DNA of 9,980 nucleotides from Bacillota bacterium (GTDB lineage: Bacteria; Bacillota; Clostridia; Oscillospirales; Ruminococcaceae), in the NCBI GenBank assembly GCA_023451415.1, contig JAEXZK010000157.1, positions 1 to 9,980 on the forward strand, written 5' to 3'. This document shows positions 1 through 5,881 of this stretch, piece by piece (within the stretch, counting starts at the first letter, position 1; each line of letters begins with the position of its first letter). Below the pieces are notes generated by a model that did not search any database, had not been told where the DNA came from, and saw only the letters and a program-made list of their open reading frames with translations. Position numbers and translations under genes: made by a program.

Positions 1-60
1 TTTCCATTTTTAGGTGATAAATCATCTCCGGCAGACAGGGGCCGCGCGCCGGATTTTCTG

Positions 61-92
61 CCCGGGGGCCGTACCCCTCCGGATATTTTTTC
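61..92 (+). terminator. Possible terminator of a gene left of the window
   Basis: The plus strand can fold CCGGGGG (62-68) against CCC and CCGG (74-76, 79-82) with a 2-nt bulge, followed by ATATTTTTT (83-91). The T run lies on the plus strand, so it would end a rightward gene outside the window, converging on queT. A second stem just before it, CCGGC (28-32) with GCCGG (48-52), is followed by ATTTT. Neither stem is perfect, so this is a weak call. Confidence 0.35.
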
Positions 93-107
93 AAAATGAC
101 ACCGGGA

Positions 108-626
108 TCAAAGCATCTTATCCACGCCGGTGCGCTCCATGGCCTTTACCAGCAGCAGGCCCAGCCCATAGCAGGAGATCAGCTGGCCAAAGCCCACCCC
201 CACCACGCAAAGCAGCAGAGGGGCCGAGGTAAAATACCACAGCTCCACACCCACCACCAGGGCGTTGACCACCACTGGGGGCAGAGGCGCCAGGATGGGG
301 AGGCCCGCCACCCGGGGCTTGCTCAGCCGGGCGGTAAGGAGGGCGGACACCAGGGTGGCCAGGGTGCCAAAAACCACGTCAGCCACACCAAAGTTGACAC
401 CCATGGCAGCGCCTACGGCGTTGGTAAGGGCACAGCCCAGGGTGACGCCCCAAACGGCGTTGGGGGAGAAAAGGGGGAGCAGGGTCAGCGCCTCGGAAAC
501 GCGCACCTGGGCGTACCCGAAGCTGAGGGGGGCCAGCGCCAGGCTGAGGGCAGTGTAGGCGGCGGCGATGAGCGCGCCCACAGTGAGCCCCCGGATGGAC
601 AAGCCCCGGGAGTTGGGGTTTTTCAT
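108..626 (-). CDS. queT: QueT family queuosine-precursor transporter
   Basis: This is a 172-residue hydrophobic protein of the QueT family, the substrate-binding S component of energy-coupling-factor transporters thought to import a queuosine precursor (preQ1 or preQ0) for tRNA modification. The N-terminus is short and polar. About five or six membrane segments follow, at roughly 13-32, 46-75, 80-98, 108-126 and 135-162. The segment GYAQVRVSEALTLLP (37-51) and the ADVVFGTLATL stretch (82-92) match what I know of the family, and the length is normal. The ATG at 626 has AAGGA about 9 nt upstream. The gene has its own promoter and a structured leader and stands apart from the rplJL terminator, so it is probably monocistronic. 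No queuosine biosynthesis gene is in the window, which fits salvage. The shared ECF energising module is not here either. Confidence 0.9.
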   Translation of the reverse strand: MKNPNSRGLSIRGLTVGALIAAAYTALSLALAPLSFGYAQVRVSEALTLLPLFSPNAVWGVTLGCALTNAVGAAMGVNFGVADVVFGTLATLVSALLTARLSKPRVAGLPILAPLPPVVVNALVVGVELWYFTSAPLLLCVVGVGFGQLISCYGLGLLLVKAMERTGVDKML

Positions 627-729
627 GTTGACTTTTCCTTCTTTCGTAGGGCCTGGGCAGAGCTGTCCGGCCCCTAGTATGGTTTTAGGTCAGGAACTTG
701 CGACTGACCGGCCGCCCGCAGGCGGGCCA
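627..729 (-). promoter_or_regulatory. Structured queT leader, candidate preQ1 riboswitch
   Basis: Between the queT promoter and start codon lies a leader of about 100 nt with three visible stems. In plus coordinates they are: GCCCG 714-718 with CGGGC 723-727; GGTCAG 688-693 with CTGACC 704-709, enclosing a 10-nt loop; and a long hairpin 647-676, TAGGGCC with GGCCCCTA, containing an inner GGGCAG/CTGTCC stem. The A-rich segment between the last two stems reads CUAAAACCA in RNA. QueT genes are classic targets of preQ1-II and preQ1-III riboswitches, and class III is known from Ruminococcaceae. Gene context plus a stem, 10-nt loop and additional helix suggests such an aptamer, perhaps class III. 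I cannot align it to a covariance model, so the class is inference. Confidence 0.5.
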
Positions 730-735
730 GGAGGT

Positions 736-764
736 ATTATAGCACCCGGGAGCCTTTTTGGCAA
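736..764 (-). promoter_or_regulatory. queT promoter (TTGCCA-17-TATAAT)
   Basis: On the minus strand TTGCCA (764-759) is followed after exactly 17 nt by a perfect TATAAT (741-736). Transcription would start near 729 and produce a leader of about 100 nt before queT. Confidence 0.75.
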
Positions 765-860
765 GCGGCGGCAAAAGATCCGTTTGCTTTTTTTGCCCAC
801 AGCTTAGGTTTTGGGCCGGCCGGCGGCACATTGAAACGGGGCTTGGCAGGGCAGATACGG

Positions 861-890
861 AAAAAGCCCCCGGCCGAATGGCCGGGGGCT
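861..890 (-). terminator. rplJL transcription terminator
   Basis: AGCCCCCGGCC (865-875) pairs perfectly with GGCCGGGGGCT (880-890), an 11-bp GC-rich stem with a 4-nt loop. Read on the minus strand it is followed by a run of five T (865-861). It lies about 65 bp after the rplL stop, so it closes the rplJ-rplL transcript before queT. Confidence 0.93.
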
Positions 891-953
891 TTGGCAGTTT
901 GGTTTGAGCTTTTTAGTTTTTGGGTGCTGGGGTCGTTCAAATCAGGGCGGCTC

Positions 954-1334
954 TTACTTGAGCTCCACCTTGGCGCCAGCTTCTTCCAGCTTAGCTTTGA
1001 TCTCGTCGGCGTCGGCCTTGGCAGCGCCTTCCTTGATGGGCTTGGGAGCCTCGTCAACCAGAGCCTTAGCTTCCTTCAGGCCCAGGCCGGTGATCTCCTT
1101 GACCAGCTTGATGACAGCCATCTTGTTGGCGCCGGCCTCGGTGAGGACAACGTCGAACTCGGTCTTCTCGTCAGCAGCAGCAGCGCCGCCAGCGGCGGGG
1201 CCGGCAGCAACCATCACAGGGGCGGCGGCGGAAACGCCAAACTCTTCCTCGATGGCCTTAACCAGCTCGGCAAGCTCCATAACGGTAAGGGTCTTTATCT
1301 CTTCTACAAATTTGGTGATCTTCTCAGAAGCCAT
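954..1334 (-). CDS. rplL: 50S ribosomal protein L7/L12
   Basis: The 126-residue acidic stalk protein of the large ribosomal subunit, present as dimers bound to L10; it recruits and activates translational GTPases. The order is typical: an N-terminal helical dimerisation domain (about 1-35), an Ala/Gly-rich hinge (about 36-56, [19 protein letters not shown]), and the C-terminal factor-binding domain (about 58-126). The latter holds the conserved segment [20 protein letters not shown] and ends in AGAKVELK. Length is standard. The ATG at 1334 has AGGAGGT about 8 nt upstream. It follows rplJ by 61 bp in the same transcript and ends at the strong hairpin at 861-890. In many Firmicutes rpoB comes next; here it does not. 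Confidence 0.98.
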   Translation of the reverse strand: MASEKITKFVEEIKTLTVMELAELVKAIEEEFGVSAAAPVMVAAGPAAGGAAAADEKTEFDVVLTEAGANKMAVIKLVKEITGLGLKEAKALVDEAPKPIKEGAAKADADEIKAKLEEAGAKVELK

Positions 1335-1395
1335 AACAAAATACCTCCTATGTTTTCAGTTCAAATAAAATTGGCGGGGGACAGGACGCCCAAGA

Positions 1396-1905
1396 TCAGG
1401 CGCTCTGCTCCTGGTCCTTTTCCACAATGGCGTTGAGGGCCACGGCCAGGCCGCGGATGTTGCCATTGAGGGCCATGCACAGCATGGTGAGCAGCTCCTG
1501 CTTGCCGGGCAGCTTGGCCACATTGGTGACGCCGGCGGCATCCAGGACTTCCTTCTCCATAAAGCCGGCGCGGATGACATACTTGCCCTTGGAGTCCTCA
1601 GCGTACTTGTTGAGGATCTTGGCGGCGGCGATGGGGTCGGAATCAGACATGGCAAAAGCGGTGGTGCCGGTCATATACTGGGTCAGGCCTTCCAGGCCGG
1701 CCTCAGTAGCGGCGCGGCGGAGGATGTTGTTCTTGATGACGGCGTACTCGACGCCGGCCTCACGCAGCTCCTTGCGCAGCTTGGTGTCGTCGGACACGGT
1801 AATGCCGCGGTAGTCAACAATGACACCGGCCACGGCCTTGTCCAGCTTCGCCTTCAGCTCAGCCACCTGCTCCTGCTTTACTTTCAGAATCTTTTCACTT
1901 GCCAA
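1396..1905 (-). CDS. rplJ: 50S ribosomal protein L10, TTG start
   Basis: The 169-residue L10 protein anchors L7/L12 dimers to 23S rRNA and, as the L10-L12 complex, represses its own operon by binding the leader mRNA. The N-terminal part (KVKQEQVAELKAKLDKAVAG, then VIVDYRGITVSDDTKLRKELREAGVEYAVIKN at 28-59) is the rRNA-binding domain. The C-terminal region, including GKQELLTMLCMALNGNIRGLAVALNAI, ends in the helix that carries L12. Length is normal. The start is a TTG at 1905 with a strong GGGAGGTG 7 nt upstream; reading on gives the typical MASEKILKV N-terminus, so I prefer it over internal ATGs. Expression should be controlled by the attenuated leader upstream. Confidence 0.97.
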   Translation of the reverse strand: MASEKILKVKQEQVAELKAKLDKAVAGVIVDYRGITVSDDTKLRKELREAGVEYAVIKNNILRRAATEAGLEGLTQYMTGTTAFAMSDSDPIAAAKILNKYAEDSKGKYVIRAGFMEKEVLDAAGVTNVAKLPGKQELLTMLCMALNGNIRGLAVALNAIVEKDQEQSA

Positions 1906-2125
1906 AAGGGTTCACCTCCCGATTTTTTGATGCTCGCACCCCGGAGGGGGGAGCAAAAACTAAAAAAGCTCTTTCCAACTTACCGTGGAAAGAGCGTGAA
2001 GATCTTTGGGCTTTCCGGGCCTTTGGGCACGGCCGCCGCTATCAACGCTTCTTCTCCTCGGCAGGCCGGTTCAAACCATTAAGCCGCCCATTGGACGGCG
2101 CCTGCTGTCTTTGGAAAGAACAGCT
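1906..2125 (-). ncRNA. L10 leader (autoregulatory 5' UTR of rplJL)
   Basis: About 215 nt of untranslated RNA precede rplJ. Near its 5' end the RNA reads AAGACAGCAGG (2111-2101) and further on CCUGCCGAGGA (2065-2055). These are the conserved halves I associate with the Firmicutes L10 leader, with GCAGG pairing to CCUGC. Between them sits a 7-bp stem, GCCGCCC 2083-2089 with GGACGGC 2093-2099. In the known mechanism the L10-L12 complex binds this fold and promotes premature termination. The attenuator is annotated separately at 1962-1995. A further imperfect hairpin, TGCTC 1931-1935 with GAGCA 1951-1955, lies just before the ribosome binding site. Confidence 0.88.
1962..1995 (-). terminator. Attenuator hairpin in the L10 leader
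   Basis: GCTCTTTCCA (1968-1977) pairs perfectly over 10 bp with TGGAAAGAGC (1986-1995), with an 8-nt loop. On the minus strand it is followed by six T (1967-1962). It precedes rplJ by about 60 bp and so must be conditional. Two upstream leader segments can compete with it: TTGGAAAGA at 2111-2119 is complementary in RNA to the 3' half of the terminator, and CTTTCC at 2011-2016 to its 5' half. Confidence 0.88.
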
Positions 2126-2130
2126 TATTT

Positions 2131-2159
2131 ATTATATCCTCCCCGGAGGGCTTTGTCAA
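2131..2159 (-). promoter_or_regulatory. rplJL promoter (TTGACA-17-TATAAT)
   Basis: On the minus strand a perfect consensus TTGACA (2159-2154) and TATAAT (2136-2131) are separated by exactly 17 nt. The DNA upstream, 2160-2230, is locally AT-rich in this GC-rich sequence and could act as an UP element. This strength fits a ribosomal protein operon and shows that rplJL is transcribed independently of plsY. Confidence 0.93.
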
Positions 2160-2366
2160 CTGTATTGGGATATTTTTCTCCCGTGGCTGCTGTAAAAAAT
2201 AAGCCGCCAATTCTTATAAGTGCCCTGTGAGTTCTCCGCCGCTGCCCGTATTCCACCATGGGCGCAGGCAATTTACAATGCATCGTCAAGCCGCCAAACT
2301 CTGCGCCATGCACAAATAGCGCAGAAGGGTGGAAATTTTCCGGCAGGCGAACGGCCCCGGCCGGGC
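2160..2366 (-). other. Intergenic stretch between plsY and the rplJL promoter
   Basis: About 200 bp with no convincing coding frame. I see an inverted repeat CTGCGC/GCGCAG with a 12-nt loop around 2301-2324 and a short GGGA/TCCC stem around 2167-2181. Neither is followed by a good minus-strand T run, so no clear plsY terminator is visible. The AT-rich part next to the rplJL promoter may be promoter-associated. Confidence 0.4.
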
Positions 2367-2999
2367 TTATTTCGCCTTTTTTGTCCCCAGGCGGCTTTCG
2401 GTGCCGGCCCGGAGCCGCTGGATGTTGGTGCGGTGTTTCCAGATGACCAGCCCCCCTGCCGCCAGTGCAAAGCCCGCCGTGACGGCAATGCCCTGGGGGG
2501 CCATTTTTACAGCCAGCCCGTAGGCCAGGGTGAGGACGGGGAAAAGGCCCGCCACCACCACCGAAGCCAGGGAAACGTACCTGGTGCAGGCGATGATGAG
2601 GACAAAGACCGCCAGAAGCCCCAGCAGGATATAGGGATTGAGGAGGAGGATGGCCCCCGCGGCGGTGGCGACGCCCTTGCCGCCCCGGAAGCCGAAAAAG
2701 ACGGGGAACATATGGCCCAGGACCACCAGAAGGCTGGCAAGCCACCCTCCCAGCAGCTGACCCGTCAGGGCGCAGCCCAGCCAGACGGCCGCGGTGCCCT
2801 TGAGGAAATCCCCCACCAGGACCGCCGCCGCCGCACCTTTCCCGTAGGTGCGCAGGGCGTTGGTGGTGCCCGCGTTGCCGCTGCCATGGCGGCGGATATC
2901 ATCCCGGTAGCACAGATGGGACACGATCACCCCAAAATTAAGGCTGCCCAAAAGGTAGGCCGCCAGGCCCGCCAGCAGATATCCCCAAAAACCCTCCAT
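2367..2999 (-). CDS. plsY: Acyl-phosphate:glycerol-3-phosphate acyltransferase PlsY
   Basis: This integral membrane enzyme transfers an acyl group from acyl-phosphate (made by PlsX) to glycerol-3-phosphate, giving lysophosphatidic acid, the first committed step of phospholipid synthesis. The 210-residue length is normal for the family. All three conserved loops are visible: motif 1 GSGNAGTTNALR (39-50), motif 2 with GH at 95-96 and RGGKGVAT at 105-112, and motif 3 KHRTNIQRLRAGTE (188-201). About five membrane helices separate them (roughly 3-25, 56-80, 84-100, 117-140, 150-186). The C-terminus is short and basic. The ATG at 2999 has AAGGAAG about 8 nt upstream. It diverges from the carboxypeptidase gene. 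No plsX or der gene, frequent neighbours elsewhere, is in view. Confidence 0.96.
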   Translation of the reverse strand: MEGFWGYLLAGLAAYLLGSLNFGVIVSHLCYRDDIRRHGSGNAGTTNALRTYGKGAAAAVLVGDFLKGTAAVWLGCALTGQLLGGWLASLLVVLGHMFPVFFGFRGGKGVATAAGAILLLNPYILLGLLAVFVLIIACTRYVSLASVVVAGLFPVLTLAYGLAVKMAPQGIAVTAGFALAAGGLVIWKHRTNIQRLRAGTESRLGTKKAK

Positions 3000-3076
3000 G
3001 GTGCATCTTCCTTTTCTATGGTTAATCCAGAGTCCGCGCCTTTGTCCGGCGGCAGAAACGGTCTTGATCTATGGCT

Positions 3077-3105
3077 ATTGTAGCAGAGCCCGGTGGGGAA
3101 CGCAA
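3077..3105 (-). promoter_or_regulatory. Probable plsY promoter (TTGCGT-17-TACAAT)
   Basis: On the minus strand TTGCGT (3105-3100) and TACAAT (3082-3077) are spaced by 17 nt, about 75 bp upstream of the plsY start. The -10 matches five of six consensus bases; the -35 is weaker. The opposite-facing carboxypeptidase promoter must lie in the same 183-bp gap. The best I see there is TTGCAC (3111-3116) with CATAAA (3137-3142), but its 20-nt spacer is too long to trust. Confidence 0.55.
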
Positions 3106-3182
3106 GCCTTTTGCACATTCAGACAAGCGGTGGCCGCATAAACTGCCATGTGACATCATTGATGAGGGGAGACCGCCCGCCT

Positions 3183-4331
3183 ATGAAAAAACTTCTCGCG
3201 CTGCTCGCCGCCCTGGTCCTGGCCGGAGGCCTTGCCGTCCCCGCTCTGGCTGGGGAGTGCCTGGTGGAAAACACCTCCTATTCGGTGGGGGCCAAGGCTG
3301 CCGTGGTCATGGAGGCCCAGACCGGCCGGCTCCTCTTTGCCCAGGAGGCCGACACTCCTCTGCCCATGGCCAGCACCACCAAGATCATGACCGCGCTGCT
3401 GGCCCTGGAGCAGGAGAATATCGACGAGGAATTTGTGGTGGACCCGGCGGCCATCCGGGTGGAGGGTTCCTCCATGGGCCTCACCGAAGGGGATACCGTC
3501 ACCCTCCGGGCCCTTACAGGGGGGATGCTCATGGCCTCGGGCAACGACGGCGCCAACGCCGCCGCGGTGCGGATCGCCGGCGATATCCCCGCTTTTGCAG
3601 AGCTGATGAACGCCCGGGCCGCGGGGATCGGCATGGAAAACACCCATTTTGTCACTCCGTCGGGGCTGGACGATCCGGAGCACTACTCCACGGCCCGGGA
3701 CATGGCTCTCCTGGCCCGGGAGGCCCTGAAAAACCCCGTCTTTGCCGAAATGTCCGCCGCCCGGCGGCTGTCCCTCACCTACGGCAACCCGCCCTACCAG
3801 CGCACTCTCTCCAACCACAACCGCCTTCTTTCCCTCTACCCCGACGCCATCGGGGTCAAGACCGGCTTTACCAAAAAATCGGGGCGGTGCCTGGTCTCCG
3901 CCGCCCGGCGTGACGGCGTCACCCTCATCGTGGTGACCCTGAGCTGCGGGGATGACTGGAACACCCACAAGGCCCTGTATGAGCGGTATTTCCCCAAAGT
4001 GGGCTCCCGGGAGCTGAAGCCGGAGGGGGAGATCCGGGTGCCGGTCACCGGCGGAACCTTCGCCGACGTGGAGGTCCGCCAGATCTCCCGCCTGCACACG
4101 GTGGACATCCGGGGCCAGGAGGACCCGGTAAACACCACGATTTATGCCCCAAATTTTCTTTATGCCCCTGTATTGGGTGGTGACATTGTCGGCAAGATAG
4201 TATATGATAGAGATGGTACCGTCATCGGCGAAAGCCTGCTGGCGGCAGTGGAACCTGTGCCCGCCAAAAGCCTCCCCGTCCCCGACCAGCCCGGTTTGTG
4301 GGAAAAGCTCCTGGCCTTCCTTGGCCGGTGA
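3183..4331 (+). CDS. Serine-type D-Ala-D-Ala carboxypeptidase (DacF/PBP5 type)
   Basis: A secreted penicillin-binding protein that removes the terminal D-Ala from peptidoglycan stem peptides and so limits cross-linking. The 382-residue product begins with a signal peptide (MKKLLALLAALVLAGG, cleavage expected after VPALA near residue 23). The peptidase domain follows, with all catalytic motifs: STTK at 64-67 (nucleophile Ser64), SGN at 119-121 and KTG at 226-228. A PBP5-type beta-rich C-terminal domain (about 270-360) ends in an amphipathic helix, LWEKLLAFLGR, that probably tethers it to the membrane surface. I chose ATG 3183 because it gives a clean signal peptide, with GAGGGGA about 12 nt upstream. 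ATG 3162 is in frame and would add seven residues. It lies 29 bp ahead of the pseudouridine synthase, likely in one operon. DacF (sporulation) and DacA/DacB roles cannot be told apart here. Confidence 0.94.
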   Translation: MKKLLALLAALVLAGGLAVPALAGECLVENTSYSVGAKAAVVMEAQTGRLLFAQEADTPLPMASTTKIMTALLALEQENIDEEFVVDPAAIRVEGSSMGLTEGDTVTLRALTGGMLMASGNDGANAAAVRIAGDIPAFAELMNARAAGIGMENTHFVTPSGLDDPEHYSTARDMALLAREALKNPVFAEMSAARRLSLTYGNPPYQRTLSNHNRLLSLYPDAIGVKTGFTKKSGRCLVSAARRDGVTLIVVTLSCGDDWNTHKALYERYFPKVGSRELKPEGEIRVPVTGGTFADVEVRQISRLHTVDIRGQEDPVNTTIYAPNFLYAPVLGGDIVGKIVYDRDGTVIGESLLAAVEPVPAKSLPVPDQPGLWEKLLAFLGR

Positions 4332-4360
4332 GGGGGAAAGACAAAGGAGAATATAAAAGT

Positions 4361-5335
4361 ATGCCAAAACCCATCCGTATCCAAAAGGTCCTGGGCGACG
4401 CCGGGGTCCTCTCCCGGCGCAAAACCGAGGAATACATTAAGGCCGGGCGGATCACCGTCAACGGCCACAAGGCCCAGCCCGGCAACCCCGTGGACCCCAC
4501 CCGGGATATCATCGCCATCGACGGCAAGCGGGTGGTCATCGCCCGCCGCAAGGAGAACCTCTATCTGATGCTCAACAAGCCCCGGGGCTATGTCACCACC
4601 ACCAGCGACGAGCTGGGGCGCCGGTGCGTCGCCCAGCTGGTGGAGGACGCCGGCGCCCGGGTCTACCCTGTGGGCCGCCTGGACAGGGACAGCGAAGGGC
4701 TGCTGCTGATGACCAACGACGGGCAGTTTGCCAACCTCATCATGCACCCCAGCCACCATGTTTCCAAGACCTACCGGGTGACGGTGCGCCCGGACATCGG
4801 CGACGAGCAGCTGGTGCGCCTCAGCTCCGGAGTGGACATCGGGGAAGGGGAGACCACCCAGCCCGCAGTGGTCCACGTCCTGGAAAAGCAGCCCGGACGG
4901 GTGGTGCTCCAGATGTCCATCACCGAAGGCAAGAACCGCCAGATCCGCCGGATGTGCGAGGCGGTGGGCCTGGAGGTGGTGCGCCTGAAAAGGATCTCCG
5001 TGGGCCCCCTGAAGCTGGGGATGCTCCAGCCGGGCCAGTGGCGGGAGCTGAAGAAGAGCGAGGTCATCGCCCTGCGCAACGCTGCCAAGCCCGCCTCCCA
5101 GCAGGAGGCCCTCCCCGCCGAGGACAAGCCCGCCGGGCATGTGGGCAGCTTCGGCAAGGACGCCCGCCGGGGGGCGCGGCGAAAGGACGGCTTTGTGGGC
5201 CGCAAGGATGAACCCGCCCGGGGGAATGCCTCCCGCGGCGGCAGGCCCAAAGGCCCCGGCGGCCATTCCCGCCCGGGCGCAAAGGCCGCCCAAGGCAAAA
5301 AATTTGCCCCCAAGGGAGGGAAAAAGACATGGTGA
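4361..5335 (+). CDS. RsuA/RluB-family rRNA pseudouridine synthase with basic tail
   Basis: The enzyme isomerises a specific uridine in ribosomal RNA to pseudouridine. An N-terminal S4 RNA-binding domain (about 5-50: IRIQKVLGDAGVLSRRKTEEYI) precedes the catalytic domain. The catalytic Asp108 lies in GRLDRDSEGLLLMTNDG (105-121), and the family C-motif is KNRQIRRMCEAVGLEVVRLKR (191-211). At 324 residues it is longer than the roughly 240-residue core. Residues 241-324 are a low-complexity tail rich in Gly, Lys, Arg and Pro, probably disordered and RNA-binding. The ATG at 4361 has AAAGGAGA about 9 nt upstream, while the longer in-frame extension would overlap the carboxypeptidase. In many Firmicutes this family is annotated RluB and modifies 23S rRNA; I cannot separate RluB from RsuA by eye. 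Its stop overlaps the next gene by 7 nt. Confidence 0.93.
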   Translation: MPKPIRIQKVLGDAGVLSRRKTEEYIKAGRITVNGHKAQPGNPVDPTRDIIAIDGKRVVIARRKENLYLMLNKPRGYVTTTSDELGRRCVAQLVEDAGARVYPVGRLDRDSEGLLLMTNDGQFANLIMHPSHHVSKTYRVTVRPDIGDEQLVRLSSGVDIGEGETTQPAVVHVLEKQPGRVVLQMSITEGKNRQIRRMCEAVGLEVVRLKRISVGPLKLGMLQPGQWRELKKSEVIALRNAAKPASQQEALPAEDKPAGHVGSFGKDARRGARRKDGFVGRKDEPARGNASRGGRPKGPGGHSRPGAKAAQGKKFAPKGGKKTW

Positions 5336-5673
5336 CCATACTCCCCCTCACTCCTGATATTCTTATTGAGCTCTGCGACAAGCTGGGCCTGACAGCCGAG
5401 GGCCTGGTGTGGGGATACACCGCCTCCCAGGGCGCCGACCTTCTGGGTTACTGCATCGTTACCGAGGGAGATCCCTGCCAGATACTGGCCCTCCATGCCG
5501 ACGACAAGTACATCGCGGACGGCCTCTGCCGCCGGGCCCTTCACCCCTTCTATGAGGACGGCGTCAAGGAATACACCTTCCGCCAGCCCCCCGACCTGCC
5601 CATGCTCCCCGACTATGTCATCATCGGCAACGGCAGCCTGGAGAAGCTTTTTACCCCCCACTGCGCCTCCTGA
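5329..5673 (+). CDS. Small GNAT-like protein of unknown function
   Basis: I do not recognise a named family. The 114-residue product starts at ATG 5329 inside the last codons of the pseudouridine synthase (7-nt overlap), with GGGAGGG 8 nt upstream, so it is probably translationally coupled. The central part, LLGYCIVTEGDPCQILAL (38-55) followed by ADDKYIADGLCRRALHPFYEDGV (57-79), has the layout of the GNAT acetyltransferase fold: a beta strand, then a helix that would carry the acetyl-CoA pyrophosphate loop. The canonical Q/RxxGxG/A loop is absent (here roughly DDKYIADGL), and the protein is shorter than active enzymes of about 140-160 residues. It may be a degenerate acetyltransferase fold with another role. 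There is no signal peptide or membrane segment. Codon use resembles its neighbours, and it is the last gene before the palindrome. Confidence 0.75.
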   Translation: MVTILPLTPDILIELCDKLGLTAEGLVWGYTASQGADLLGYCIVTEGDPCQILALHADDKYIADGLCRRALHPFYEDGVKEYTFRQPPDLPMLPDYVIIGNGSLEKLFTPHCAS

Positions 5674-5697
5674 CCCGCTCCCGGTTAAAAAAATTGG

Positions 5698-5840
5698 CGC
5701 CGCCTTGCGGCTCCCCCTGTGGCAGGGCCGTGTGCCGCCGGCAAGGCCGGACTGCTGACACAAAATAATCCTCCGTATGGCAGCCATACGGAGGATTATT
5801 TGTTTTACGGATGCGCCCCATCAGGCGGCGCAAAGCGGCC
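5698..5840. repeat. Candidate dispersed palindromic element
   Basis: The space between the convergent genes holds a perfect 18-bp palindrome (5763-5801) flanked on both sides by GC-rich, internally self-complementary sequence. Examples are GCCGC/GCGGC at 5698-5710 and CCGGC/GCCGG pairings around 5737-5752. The outer boundaries are my guess. A strongly symmetric core with structured flanks between two convergent genes, with no coding capacity of its own, is how REP- or MITE-like elements appear. Only copies elsewhere in the genome would prove it. Confidence 0.4.
5763..5801. terminator. Long perfect hairpin, likely bidirectional terminator
   Basis: AAATAATCCTCCGTATGG (5763-5780) is the exact reverse complement of CCATACGGAGGATTATTT (5784-5801), an 18-bp stem with a 3-nt loop CAG. 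T-rich sequence follows on the plus strand (ATTATTTGTTTTA) and on the minus strand (ATTATTTTGTG). It lies about 90 bp after the last plus-strand gene and about 80 bp after the nitroreductase stop, the expected place for a shared terminator. The stem is much longer than a terminator needs. Confidence 0.7.
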
Positions 5841-5881
5841 GCGCGGCGGGCAGGCCTCATCCCTTGCCCGGCACGGCGGGC

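Noticed and set aside
96..677. Plus-strand frame of 193 codons over queT
   Set aside because: It has a His/Gly/Gln-rich composition and is antisense to a clear membrane transporter; no family is recognised.
2346..2382. GGCGAA/TTCGCC inverted repeat followed by six T on the plus strand
   Set aside because: There is no plus-strand gene to terminate, and the repeat overlaps the 3' end of plsY; on the minus strand it lacks a T run, so I do not call it a terminator.
3093..3182. Upstream in-frame start that would lengthen the carboxypeptidase by 30 residues
   Set aside because: It would place a polar extension before a clean signal peptide and reach into the plsY promoter region.
4160..5293. Long minus-strand open frame (over 370 codons) opposite the carboxypeptidase and pseudouridine synthase genes
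   Set aside because: It mirrors two strongly recognised plus-strand genes in GC-rich DNA, has a Gly/His/Leu/Pro-rich composition, no domain and no good ribosome binding site.
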